Assembly: GCA_024684175.1 (NCBI GenBank)
Contig: JAIKXJ010000054.1
Location: 1-64,000, forward strand
Direction of reading: 5' to 3'
DNA: 64,000 bases
Source: Erysipelotrichaceae bacterium
GTDB lineage: Bacteria; Bacillota_I; Bacilli_A; Erysipelotrichales; Erysipelotrichaceae
Part shown: positions 16,152-24,438 of the stretch, piece after piece
How positions within the stretch are numbered: position 1 is the stretch's first letter
Layout of the letters: each line of letters opens with the position of its first letter
Program-made: the position numbers and the translations under genes
Notes under the pieces: model-generated
What the model saw: only the letters and a program-made list of their open reading frames with translations
What the model was told of the DNA's origin: nothing
Databases searched by the model: none

Positions 16152-17686
16152 GCGTGTTTCTCCTCTCTCTTGACACCGGCCATGTACAAGCCCATCTCCT
16201 CGACCGAGACTTTCTTCGGATCGAGGTCACCCATGATCTCGCCTTCAAACATGACGATCACACGGTCGGCAACATCCATGACCTCATCAAGTTCGAACGA
16301 CATCAGCAAGACTGCCTTGCCTTTGTCTCTTTGTTCGACCAGCTGTTTATGGATGAATTCGATCGCACCGACGTCAAGACCTCTGGTCGGCTGGACTGCC
16401 ACCAGGACATCGGCATTCTGATCGATCTCTCTGGCGACGATCGCTTTTTGCTGGTTGCCGCCGGACATCGATCTGGCCATGGTCGTCTTGCCCTGACCGG
16501 AACGGATATCGAAACGATCGATCAGTTCATCGGCATAGCTGTCGAATTTATTGAATTTCAAGAATCCCAGTTTGGATACGAAGTCCGGCTTGAAGTAGTT
16601 CTTCAAAGCCAGATTGTAAGACAGCGGATAGTCCAGGATCAGACCGTATTTGTGACGGTCTTCCGGAACATGAGACATGATCAGGTTCCGTTCGCGGATC
16701 GACTTTTTGGTATAATCCTCGCCGTTGATCGTGATCTTGCCTTCATCGATCGGCATGATGCCGGTCAGGCCGTAGATCAGTTCGGACTGGCCGTTGCCGT
16801 CGATACCGGCGATCGCCAGGATCTCGCCCTTCCTTACGGAGAAAGAGACATCATTGACGACCTTTTTCTTGGTCTCATCGTTGATCATCGTGAGATGTTC
16901 GACCTTCAAGACTTCCTCTTTCGGATCCGCCGGCTTCTTTTCGACATGGAAGGAGACTTCCCTGCCGACCATCAATTCGCCCATCTGTGTCGTCGTCGTA
17001 TCGGCGGCATTGAGCGTCTTGACCAGTTTTCCTCTTCTTAAGACGGTGACCCTATCGGAGACCCGTTTGATCTCTTCGAGTTTATGTGAGATGAACAGGA
17101 TCGTGTGGCCTTCTCTTGCCAGGCCTTTCATGATCTCCATGAGTTCATCGATCTCTTGCGGTGTTAATACGGCAGTCGGTTCATCAAAGATCAGGATCTC
17201 CGCATCTCTGTAGAGCATCTTTAAGATCTCGCAGCGCTGCTGCTGACCGACTGTGATGTTTTCGATCAAGGCATCCGGATCGACGGCCAGACCGTATTTT
17301 TCCGAAAGTTCAACGACTTTCTTACGGCAGCTGTCCATATCCAGGAAAGGACCCTTGAGCGTTTCGGAGCCCAGAACGATGTTCTGCAGCACCGTGTAGT
17401 TCTGCACAAGTTTGAAGTGCTGGTGGACCATACCGATCCCCAGTTCGGTTGCGACACGCGGATTGGTGATCTTGACCTCCTTGCCGCGGATCGCGATCGT
17501 TCCCTCTTCCGGCGTATACATGCCGAAAAGAACGCTCATCAGTGTAGATTTGCCTGCACCGTTTTCACCCAACAGCGCATGGATCTCGCCCTTGCGGATG
17601 TCTAGGCTGATATCGTTGCAGGCGATGATGCCCGGGAACCTTTTCGTTATATGACGGAATTCAATGATATTTTCCGCAGTTTCCAT
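16148..17686 (-). CDS. Nucleoside ABC importer ATPase, two fused NBDs (NupO/YufO type)
   Basis: 512 residues from the ATG at 17686 (AGGA about 9 nt upstream). The first NBD has Walker A GENGAGKST, signature VGQQQRCEILKML and Walker B ILIFDEPTAVL. The second NBD has the degenerate Walker A GIDGNGQSE, signature MSGGNQQKAIVAREI and VAVQPTRGLD. This canonical plus degenerate layout is standard for carbohydrate-uptake-2 and nucleoside importers (MglA, YufO). It energises the two permeases encoded downstream. Confidence 0.93.
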   Translation of the reverse strand: METAENIIEFRHITKRFPGIIACNDISLDIRKGEIHALLGENGAGKSTLMSVLFGMYTPEEGTIAIRGKEVKITNPRVATELGIGMVHQHFKLVQNYTVLQNIVLGSETLKGPFLDMDSCRKKVVELSEKYGLAVDPDALIENITVGQQQRCEILKMLYRDAEILIFDEPTAVLTPQEIDELMEIMKGLAREGHTILFISHKLEEIKRVSDRVTVLRRGKLVKTLNAADTTTTQMGELMVGREVSFHVEKKPADPKEEVLKVEHLTMINDETKKKVVNDVSFSVRKGEILAIAGIDGNGQSELIYGLTGIMPIDEGKITINGEDYTKKSIRERNLIMSHVPEDRHKYGLILDYPLSYNLALKNYFKPDFVSKLGFLKFNKFDSYADELIDRFDIRSGQGKTTMARSMSGGNQQKAIVAREIDQNADVLVAVQPTRGLDVGAIEFIHKQLVEQRDKGKAVLLMSFELDEVMDVADRVIVMFEGEIMGDLDPKKVSVEEMGLYMAGVKREEKHA

Positions 17687-17713
17687 AATACTTATCCTTT
17701 CGTCAGATAAACG

Positions 17714-17741
17714 CAAGGGAGGTGTGAACGCACCTCCCTTG
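17714..17741 (-). promoter_or_regulatory. Intercistronic hairpin between binding protein and ATPase genes
   Basis: CAAGGGAGGTG and CACCTCCCTTG form an 11-bp stem with a 6-nt loop in the gap after the Bmp gene, without a U tract. Such hairpins usually stabilise the upstream message so that the binding protein is made in excess. The stem is seen; the role is inferred. Confidence 0.6.
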
Positions 17742-17762
17742 TAAATTCAGTGATAGATGATA

Positions 17763-18947
17763 TTACTGTTCGAAGTAAGTAACGTTGACGTACTTGTAAG
17801 CACCTTCGACCGGAGCACCGTTGACACCGTCGACTTCCGTCGGGAGCGAGTCATGAACGGCGATGACCTGCTGCTTGACAGCATTGTAGTCTTCTTCCGT
17901 GAAAGTATTCCAGTTTTCAGCTCTGTATGGAGCAAGGATAGCACCGTCTTCTTTTGCACCCAAGCGGATCAGACCCTGGCTCGTGTAAGCAGTCCAGTCA
18001 GCACCGCCGGCGTAAGCAGCCTTGACAGCTCTGTAGATCGTGACTTCCAGATCCTTCATAGCGGAAGTGACGAAGAGAGGTTCATTCTCGGCACCGTCAG
18101 CAGCTCTTGTGAAGTATTCATCGGTATCGACACCGACGATCTTTCTGTTTTCACCGTCTTTAGCAGCCTGGATGACGGAGTTGACGATCGTACCGCCGCA
18201 GGAGAAGATGATCTCTGTACCGTTGGTGTACCATTCGGAAGCTCTCGTAACGATATCCGGAGAAGCATCGAATGTACCGGTGTAGAAGTATTTCATATCG
18301 ATGGAGCCTTCAGCCAGGCCGAGTTCTTCAGCAGCATCCTCTGCACCTTCGATAAAGCCGTAACCGAATCTGACGACTGCCGGAACAGCCATACCGCCTA
18401 AGAAGGCCAAGTTTCTGTAACCGTCTTTGACGACAGCATAACCTGCCATGTAACCGCAGTCCTGCTCAGCGAATGTGATCATCGCCAGGTTGTCCTGATG
18501 AGGCAAGGAATCATCGACACCGTCGTAGTTGTAGTCGATGTTGTAGAGGTCATCGGCATCGACGAAGATGACTTTGACATCCGGATAGTTCGGAATTTCC
18601 TGGCACAGTGCAGCATCCCATAAGAAGCCGACTGCAACAAGGACATCCGCGCTCATCTGATTGACTGCCTGTTCGAAGATCGTCGTTCTGGAAGCATCAT
18701 CGGAACCTGCAGGCTGTAAGTACGTGTACTTCAGGCCATTCTCTTCACAGTAGTCCTTGATACCGTAGAATGAGTGCTCGTTGAAGCCGCCATCATAAAT
18801 GGAACCTAAGTCTGCAAGGAAGACGACATCGTAATGTTCATCACTTGCCGCAGGTTCGCCGCCTTCGTTCCCGCCTTCCTTCTTAGCGCAGCCGAATAAG
18901 CACATCGTAAGAAGCAGAGCGAGAGCTAACGTAAGAAATTTCTTCAT
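17763..18947 (-). CDS. BMP family nucleoside-binding lipoprotein
   Basis: 394 residues from the ATG at 18947 (AAGGAG 7 nt upstream). A signal peptide with lipobox LFGC (lipid-modified C20) is followed by a short Glu/Gly linker. The mature part has the BMP signature: VVFLADLGSIYDGGFNEHSFYG, GFLWDAALCQEIPNYPDVKVIFVDA, GYMAGYAVVK and FLGGMAVPAV. BMP proteins bind purine or pyrimidine nucleosides at the outer membrane face and feed the ABC channel. It is first in the importer operon and has its own promoter. Confidence 0.92.
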   Translation of the reverse strand: MKKFLTLALALLLTMCLFGCAKKEGGNEGGEPAASDEHYDVVFLADLGSIYDGGFNEHSFYGIKDYCEENGLKYTYLQPAGSDDASRTTIFEQAVNQMSADVLVAVGFLWDAALCQEIPNYPDVKVIFVDADDLYNIDYNYDGVDDSLPHQDNLAMITFAEQDCGYMAGYAVVKDGYRNLAFLGGMAVPAVVRFGYGFIEGAEDAAEELGLAEGSIDMKYFYTGTFDASPDIVTRASEWYTNGTEIIFSCGGTIVNSVIQAAKDGENRKIVGVDTDEYFTRAADGAENEPLFVTSAMKDLEVTIYRAVKAAYAGGADWTAYTSQGLIRLGAKEDGAILAPYRAENWNTFTEEDYNAVKQQVIAVHDSLPTEVDGVNGAPVEGAYKYVNVTYFEQ

Positions 18948-19048
18948 TTTTTTCTCCTTCTTTCTTGAATATGAGATCTGCATACACAAAAAACGTTCAA
19001 CTACCGGATCTGATGTATTCTGTCTTTCATATACACATATCTACTTAA

Positions 19049-19078
19049 ATTTTAACATCCTTCTTTTCACAGTTACAA
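19049..19078 (-). promoter_or_regulatory. Promoter of the nucleoside importer operon
   Basis: TTGTAA (19073-19078), 18 bp, TAAAAT (19049-19054) on the minus strand. The leader is about 95 nt; I could not match it to a purine or other known riboswitch. Confidence 0.55.
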
Positions 19079-19092
19079 GTGACATTTCCCCT

Positions 19093-19734
19093 TCACTTGA
19101 ACCAGGGAGAAAGATCCTTGGTGATATCAAGCGTTCGTTTCAATCCGATATCCAGGAAAAAGCCCGTCAGCAGGACGGAAATGATCGAACCGATACCGAC
19201 CACGCCGCCCAAGAAGAAACCGGTGATGAAAAACAGCGCATCGGTGATGATCTGTGTGTACTTCAGTTCCAGCGGTGTCTTTTCGCTTAAGAACAGCGGC
19301 AGAAACTGGAAACAGCCGATGCCCATTTCCGCCCCGATGCCCATGCCGTAGCCGATCCCTGTCGTGACCAGCCCCAGCAGCAGGATGAAGATCCGTAGGA
19401 AAAACGGCGTGGAAGCGGCCGGAAAAAGCGAGCGCATCAAAGTCTCGGACAGATCGATGAAAGGACCGCCGGTCAAGACGCCCAAAAGAGTCCCCGGTCC
19501 CAGATGTTTCCGTATGAAAAGAAAGATCAGGACCGTCTGGATGATGTTGCAGATGGTGGAGATCGTTCCGTAAGAAAGACCGTAATGGCCATGAAGTCCG
19601 TCGACGAAGACCGAGATCGGATCGGTACCCAGTCCGCAGCAGTAGTAACAGCCGATCCCGAAACTTGAGATCACCGAAGCCAGGAAACTGATCAGGAAGC
19701 GGATCGAAAACGACTTCAGATCGATATGCTTCAT
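19093..19734 (-). CDS. YczE/YyaS-like integral membrane protein
   Basis: 213 residues and about 5 membrane helices. The conserved start SFGIGCYYCCGLGTDPISVFVDGL and the second-half GIGYGMGIGAEMGIG are typical of the YczE family, which is often found beside transporters or biosynthetic genes but lacks a firm function. It starts next to the stop of the upstream phosphorylase gene, so it is the last gene of the purine operon. A transport role for purine bases is possible. Confidence 0.75.
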   Translation of the reverse strand: MKHIDLKSFSIRFLISFLASVISSFGIGCYYCCGLGTDPISVFVDGLHGHYGLSYGTISTICNIIQTVLIFLFIRKHLGPGTLLGVLTGGPFIDLSETLMRSLFPAASTPFFLRIFILLLGLVTTGIGYGMGIGAEMGIGCFQFLPLFLSEKTPLELKYTQIITDALFFITGFFLGGVVGIGSIISVLLTGFFLDIGLKRTLDITKDLSPWFK

Positions 19735-20544
19735 CTACTCTTCCCTGATATCTTCAAGATCCGGAAGTCCGTCGATGATCTCGATCGCCCGTAAGGTGAT
19801 CTTGCTTAAAAGATCGACCCGTTCCTGATAACCTTCCTTATTGGACGTCGACATCGACCCGTAAGATTTTCCGAGGTAGCCTCCGCATAACAGGATCGTT
19901 CCCGCGCGGATCCCGCCCAGCAGCGATGCCACCGTAAACAAAGCGGAGGACTCATTCTCCACCGCCAGCACACCGGCATCGGTCCACGGCCTGATCCTTT
20001 CCAGATAACCTTCATGAGCACCCGGAGATTCGATGTAGAAGGAATCGTGGCTGCGCACGATGCCCAGATACGGTTTCACGCCGTATTCTTCGCAAGCCCT
20101 GCGCAATGCGGAGACCACATCGACATCCGCGACCGCCGGATATTCCAAAGGGATGTATTCTTTCGACGCTCCTTCTCCCCGCACGGCACCGGTAGCGATC
20201 ACGAAACAGTTCTCCGGCAGATTTGCCTGCAAGGAACCGCAGGTCCCCATCCGGATCATCGTTTTGACGCCCAGATGCTTGAGCTCTTCCACGGCGACGG
20301 AGACCGCCATGGCACCCATCCCGGTACACATGACCGAGACCGGGATATCATGATAAGTCCCCGTATAGGTCGGATTGCCCCGCGAGACTGCCATGAGCTT
20401 CGCCTCATCGAAATGCCCGGCGACCATCTCGCATCTTCCCGGATCGGCCGGCAGGATGAAGTGTCTTCCGCAGTCGTGTTCGTCCAGACCGATGTGCCAC
20501 ATCTTCCCCTGTTCATTAACGAGTTTTGCCGACTTATATCTCAT
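19735..20544 (-). CDS. Nucleoside phosphorylase, paralogue 1 of 3 (uridine phosphorylase-like)
   Basis: 269 residues of the NP-I fold. The phosphate loop is ADPGR (R37; usually GDPxR), the second phosphate arginine is R98 in IRMGTCGS, and the ribose-site motif is ENES (196-199), matching EMES of E. coli Udp. GIVRSHDSFY is the base-binding loop. It cleaves a nucleoside with phosphate to a base and ribose-1-phosphate; base preference is unclear. Its start overlaps paralogue 2 by 11 nt. The key residues are mostly kept, so it is probably active. Confidence 0.85.
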   Translation of the reverse strand: MRYKSAKLVNEQGKMWHIGLDEHDCGRHFILPADPGRCEMVAGHFDEAKLMAVSRGNPTYTGTYHDIPVSVMCTGMGAMAVSVAVEELKHLGVKTMIRMGTCGSLQANLPENCFVIATGAVRGEGASKEYIPLEYPAVADVDVVSALRRACEEYGVKPYLGIVRSHDSFYIESPGAHEGYLERIRPWTDAGVLAVENESSALFTVASLLGGIRAGTILLCGGYLGKSYGSMSTSNKEGYQERVDLLSKITLRAIEIIDGLPDLEDIREE

Positions 20545-21337
20545 ATTCTTCCCCTTTGATCAGTTTTTCCATTGCCGTGACCGCAATGTCGATGATCTCC
20601 ATGATCTTGTTTTCATAGTCTTTCTCATAATCCATCGCCTCGCCGGTCTCCAGATTATCGGTCACCACGTAGATGCAGCCTGCTTGCATCTGCAATATGG
20701 AAGCGACAGTGAACATCGTCGCACACTCGTTATCCACACAGCTCACTCCCACTTTCTGCCATGGCGCGATCCTTTCCTTGACGCCCTCATGAGCAAACGG
20801 CGATTCCAAAAACAGCGCATCATGGGTGCGGACGATACCGGTCTTGACCTCAACACCCTTTTCTTCCGCGCTTTTCAATAAAGCGAAGAATGCATCAAGG
20901 TCGCTGACCGCCGGATATTGGATATTGACATATTCCAGGGTCGCCCCTTCGCAGCGGCAGGCACCGGTCGGAATGAAGACCGTCCCCGGCTTGATGTCCT
21001 TGTCGATCGCATAGCAGGAACCCACCTTGATCATCCGCATGCAGCCGATATGGCGCAGTTCTTCGACGGCGATCTCCGTCGGCATGCAGCCGTTGCCGAT
21101 CGACATGGCCGACATCCTCACACCGTTATATTTTCCCGTATAAGTGATATATTCGCGGTGAAATGCCTGTCTTTCCGCTTCCTCGAAACGGTCCTTGATC
21201 AGCTCGACACGTTCAAGATTGGATGTCAGGATGACACCTTCGCCGATCTTGGAAGCATCGATGCCCAGATGATGGACACTGCCGTCTTTTTCCAGCTGCG
21301 GCAAGGAATCGAATCCGTTTTTGATCTTTCCGTTCAT
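20534..21337 (-). CDS. Nucleoside phosphorylase-like, paralogue 2 of 3, divergent site
   Basis: 267 residues, same fold and length as its neighbours but with altered site residues. The phosphate loop is SNLER (39-43) where the others have (A/G)D.xR. The second phosphate arginine is K104 (IKVGSC). The ribose motif is DNEC (202-205) instead of ENES. GIVRTHDALF keeps the base loop. These changes could alter phosphate use or substrate, or make the protein a structural partner. It starts 1 nt into the end of paralogue 3 and overlaps paralogue 1. Confidence 0.78.
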   Translation of the reverse strand: MNGKIKNGFDSLPQLEKDGSVHHLGIDASKIGEGVILTSNLERVELIKDRFEEAERQAFHREYITYTGKYNGVRMSAMSIGNGCMPTEIAVEELRHIGCMRMIKVGSCYAIDKDIKPGTVFIPTGACRCEGATLEYVNIQYPAVSDLDAFFALLKSAEEKGVEVKTGIVRTHDALFLESPFAHEGVKERIAPWQKVGVSCVDNECATMFTVASILQMQAGCIYVVTDNLETGEAMDYEKDYENKIMEIIDIAVTAMEKLIKGEEYEI

Positions 21338-22170
21338 TATCTGAGCACTCCTTTCTTTTCCATTTCATCGATGATCTCTGTTGCCCGGACGGCGATCTGC
21401 GCACAGACCTTGATCCGCTTGTCCATGAAATCATCCTCAAACGCTTCCGGATACGCCTCTATCGACTTCGGACCGGTATAGTAGATGGTATCTTCGACCA
21501 TCGACGTGTGGGAAACGCAGATCGAACCGCAGCGCAGACCCAGCTGCGGGCCGACCGTGAACAAAGTGGCGGATTCGTTCTCCACCATCTTGACTCCGGC
21601 ATCGACCCACGGTTTCATCCGTTCATAAGTGTCGATCATCGCGGTCGAAGTCTCACGATAATACGAGTCGTGAGCCCGGTAAAGACCGACGATCGGATCT
21701 TCGCCGAATTCCTTACAAGCCAGGATCAATGCTCTGGTCACGAACGGATCGGCGATCGCCGGATATTCCGCAGGCACATATTCAAAAGAGTTACCGTCTC
21801 CTCTGACACAGCCCGTGGCGATGATGATGCGGCCAGGCCGGTAGTCCGTCAGCAAAGCCGCACCGGTACCGACGCGGATCAGATTCTTCATACCGATCTG
21901 CGAACACTCTTCCGCGACCGTCGAGACCGCCAGAGGTCCCATCCCCGAAGAGATGACGGAGATCGGTACATCGTTTGGTGTCACTCCGGTATAGGTATAA
22001 TAAGTCCTTTGACCGTTGACGAAGTGCGCATCTTTGAAACAGTCGGCGATGACCTTCGATCTTGCCAGATCGCCGGGCATCAGCACGGTCCTTGCGATAT
22101 CTCCTTCCTTCAGCCCCGTGAAGTATAATCTTCCCTGACTGTCCAGGTATTTCTTTTCTCTTACCGGCAT
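21337..22170 (-). CDS. Nucleoside phosphorylase, paralogue 3 of 3
   Basis: 277 residues with an intact NP-I site: PGDLAR (GD at 33-34, R37), R99 in IRVGTG, and ENES at 197-200. GLYRAHDSYY is the base loop. Its C-terminal region (about 220-245, SMVEDTIYYTGPKSIEAYPEAF) is longer than in the other two and may shape the base pocket. TAAAGGAG precedes the ATG. It follows the deaminase gene by 2 nt and is the first phosphorylase in the operon. Confidence 0.85.
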   Translation of the reverse strand: MPVREKKYLDSQGRLYFTGLKEGDIARTVLMPGDLARSKVIADCFKDAHFVNGQRTYYTYTGVTPNDVPISVISSGMGPLAVSTVAEECSQIGMKNLIRVGTGAALLTDYRPGRIIIATGCVRGDGNSFEYVPAEYPAIADPFVTRALILACKEFGEDPIVGLYRAHDSYYRETSTAMIDTYERMKPWVDAGVKMVENESATLFTVGPQLGLRCGSICVSHTSMVEDTIYYTGPKSIEAYPEAFEDDFMDKRIKVCAQIAVRATEIIDEMEKKGVLR

Positions 22171-22172
22171 CT

Positions 22173-23510
22173 TTACTCCTTTACATAACCTGTCCTGACA
22201 TTGAGTTTATGGATCAGGTCGTTGCATTTACGCATAATATACTCCTCATCAAAATTCTGTATCTTCTTGTTTCTGACCTTCAGATTTCCGGCAACGAAGA
22301 CCGTATCCACCGCATGTCCGGTCCCGGCATAGAGCAGATTGCCGATCCTGTGATCGCGGTCGGTCAAAGACAAGTCATCTTCCATATTGACCAGGACCAG
22401 GTCGGCCTGGTAACCTTCTTTGATCTCACCGAGATCTTCATAACCCAAGGCTCTCACGCCGTTGACAGACATCATCCTGAAGGTCGTGCCCGCATCCATC
22501 ACCGTCGGGTCCAGCGTGATCGCTTTCTGCAAGTAGGAACCGGCCTTGCCTTCCCGGATCATGTCTTTGGTGCCGCTCGATGCTTCACCGTCGCAGCCCA
22601 TCGCCACCGGGATGCCTTTCTTCAGCATCTGAGCGATCTTCGGGATGCCGTCGGAGATCTTCATGTTCGTATTCGGACAATGGACCGGGATGGCTCCGGA
22701 TCTCGCGATGATGTCGATCTCGTGATCGGAAAGCCAGATCGAATGTGCCAGCAAGGTCTTCTCATCCAGGATGCCCAGCGATTGGAGCGCTTCGGCTTCG
22801 CCGCCCAGTCCGTATTCTCTGGCCACGCGTTCCGTCTCCATCTTTCCTTCGCCCAGATGGGTGTGGTAGATGAGACCGCGTTCATTTGCCCAGGCTTTCA
22901 AAGCCTTAGCCATAGCACCGGACACTGCCGGCAGACCGGCTGGAGCGACCGAAGCGCGCATCAGACCGTGATTGCGGCCATGACATTTCTTATAGACTTC
23001 TTCGCTCCTTTTTATCGCTTCATCGACCGAAATGATCGGCGTCACTTCATTTTCCGGGACATCGGTCGTCGAGATACCGAACGTCACTCTGATGCCGGCA
23101 TCCTCAAAGGCTTTTAAACTTGCGTCGAGATGCTCGTAACCGCCCATCTCATTGATCGTCGTCGTTCCGAAACGCATGGCGGACAGGCACGACAGCAAAG
23201 TCGCATAGTAATAATCCTCATCGGTCATGTAGTCTTCGAAAGTGAAGAGCCTGACCAGCCACTCGGTGATCACCAGATCATCCAGCGGTCCTTTGATGAA
23301 GGTCTGATAGACATGGGAATGGCAGTCCGTGAAGCCCGGCAGCGCCAGCATCCCATGCGCATCGATGACTGTGGCATGAGGACATGATACAGGATCGATC
23401 TTATCGGCGATCTTCTCAAAACGCCCGTCCTTGATCAGGATGTCCTTTCTCGACGTGCTCAGATCCTTAAAATCCGCCACATCGGCATTTCTGATCAGAA
23501 AATCACTCAT
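22173..23510 (-). CDS. Amidohydrolase, MTA/SAH or adenosine-type deaminase
   Basis: 445 residues of the amidohydrolase superfamily (TrzA/SsnA group). Metal ligands are H64 and H66 in DCHSHV, then HTHLGEG, the conserved His in LLAHSIWLS and the Asp in GCDGEASSG. A short beta domain at both ends is normal. This group deaminates adenosine, methylthioadenosine or S-adenosylhomocysteine, sometimes other aminopurines. Position 2 nt before the phosphorylase genes fits deamination then phosphorolysis. It overlaps the upstream nitrilase gene by 4 nt. The substrate cannot be fixed from sequence. Confidence 0.82.
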   Translation of the reverse strand: MSDFLIRNADVADFKDLSTSRKDILIKDGRFEKIADKIDPVSCPHATVIDAHGMLALPGFTDCHSHVYQTFIKGPLDDLVITEWLVRLFTFEDYMTDEDYYYATLLSCLSAMRFGTTTINEMGGYEHLDASLKAFEDAGIRVTFGISTTDVPENEVTPIISVDEAIKRSEEVYKKCHGRNHGLMRASVAPAGLPAVSGAMAKALKAWANERGLIYHTHLGEGKMETERVAREYGLGGEAEALQSLGILDEKTLLAHSIWLSDHEIDIIARSGAIPVHCPNTNMKISDGIPKIAQMLKKGIPVAMGCDGEASSGTKDMIREGKAGSYLQKAITLDPTVMDAGTTFRMMSVNGVRALGYEDLGEIKEGYQADLVLVNMEDDLSLTDRDHRIGNLLYAGTGHAVDTVFVAGNLKVRNKKIQNFDEEYIMRKCNDLIHKLNVRTGYVKE

Positions 23511-24259
23511 AATGTTCCCTCCTCGCAGATCTTGGTATATGCTTTCGGATTTCTATCCTTGAAATAATCACGTTCATCGATCTTCGACACGTCGATCGCG
23601 ACATCGAAGATCCCTTCTTCATTCTTCTTTAGCAACAGCGTCCTTCCGTGCGGGTCATAGGCAAAGACCAGCGGGATCGGATCGCAGAAGTGCGTGCAGC
23701 CGAGAACGAAACAGCGGTTTTCGATCGCCCTGGCTTTGGCGATGGAAGTCCACTCATCGAATTGCTGCTCATGCCACATCCCCGTTCCGATCGTATTGAA
23801 CAAGATCCTCGCCCCCTCGATGCACTGTATCCTGGCGACTTCCGGAAAATGCAGTTCATAACATAAGACCGTACCGATCTTGCCAAACGGCGTATCCAGA
23901 GCGGAGATCTCCTCCCCGGCCAGGGCACCGTTGTTCCGATCACCGTCAGTCAGAGCGGTCTTGCGATGGGAATAAATCAATCCCTCTTCCGGAGAAAAAA
24001 CGAGCGTATAAAGATTCTTATGTTCTCCTTCATCCTCGCTGCCGGCAATGATGAAACGCCGGTACTTCTTTGCCAGCGCGCTCACTTCATCAGCCCGGGA
24101 AGAAGGAAGATAGCCTTCGGGAAAGACGGCGATATCCCCCTTGCACGCAAGAAGATATCTTTCCATCTGGGCGATCTCGTCTTCACAGCGCTTTTCGCTT
24201 TTTCCGAAACCTTTCCGGGGCAGCGGACAGCAAAGGCTCACTATAAAATGATCTTTCAT
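23507..24259 (-). CDS. Carbon-nitrogen hydrolase (nitrilase superfamily)
   Basis: 250 residues. The Glu-Lys-Cys triad is present: E48 (VFPEGY), K100 (SHRKTAL) and C133 (VLCYELHFPE). It is a single-domain cytoplasmic amidase of the Nit/omega-amidase or N-carbamoyl hydrolase type. It is the first gene of the purine operon, which suggests hydrolysis of an amide or ureido compound from nucleoside or base breakdown (inference). GAGGAA precedes the ATG. A structured leader lies upstream. Confidence 0.8.
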   Translation of the reverse strand: MKDHFIVSLCCPLPRKGFGKSEKRCEDEIAQMERYLLACKGDIAVFPEGYLPSSRADEVSALAKKYRRFIIAGSEDEGEHKNLYTLVFSPEEGLIYSHRKTALTDGDRNNGALAGEEISALDTPFGKIGTVLCYELHFPEVARIQCIEGARILFNTIGTGMWHEQQFDEWTSIAKARAIENRCFVLGCTHFCDPIPLVFAYDPHGRTLLLKKNEEGIFDVAIDVSKIDERDYFKDRNPKAYTKICEEGTL

Positions 24260-24291
24260 TTGAGTTCCTCAATGCTCCTTAGACAAAATAC

Positions 24292-24310
24292 GCCGGCAAT
24301 GAAAGCCGGC
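24292..24310 (-). promoter_or_regulatory. Leader hairpin of the purine operon, candidate attenuator
   Basis: GCCGGC (24292-24297) and GCCGGC (24305-24310) form a self-complementary stem, followed on the minus strand by GTATTTTG and then AAGGAG. The leader (about 112 nt) has further small stems. It does not match the purine riboswitch core. It could be an attenuator or a protein-binding leader. Confidence 0.45.
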
Positions 24311-24377
24311 CAACTAACTTCGTTGATATGAATTCTCATTCACTCTTATACTTCTACAGAAGCAACTTTACAGTTTC

Positions 24378-24406
24378 AATTTATCACGCGCAAAACCACC
24401 CGTCAA
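24378..24406 (-). promoter_or_regulatory. Promoter of the nitrilase-deaminase-phosphorylase operon
   Basis: TTGACG (24401-24406), 17 bp, TAAATT (24378-24383) on the minus strand. It overlaps the region of the divergent nucleoside hydrolase promoter, so the two may compete or share a regulator. Confidence 0.65.
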
Positions 24407-24411
24407 TAATC

Positions 24412-24420
24412 TGCTATACT
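24412..24420 (+). promoter_or_regulatory. Extended -10 promoter of the nucleoside hydrolase gene
   Basis: TG at 24412-24413, one base, then TATACT at 24415-24420, with no strong -35. The ATG follows 18 nt later, with GAGG between. Confidence 0.6.
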
Positions 24421-24438
24421 GAAAACGAGGTAAAGACA

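Noticed and set aside
16115..17041. A 308-codon plus-strand frame over the nucleoside importer ATPase
   Set aside because: Antisense shadow of a well-supported gene, without a ribosome site or recognisable domains.
24260..24371. Purine riboswitch in the leader of the nitrilase-deaminase-phosphorylase operon
   Set aside because: The conserved core and loop-loop segments of the purine aptamer are not found; reported only as an unassigned structured leader.
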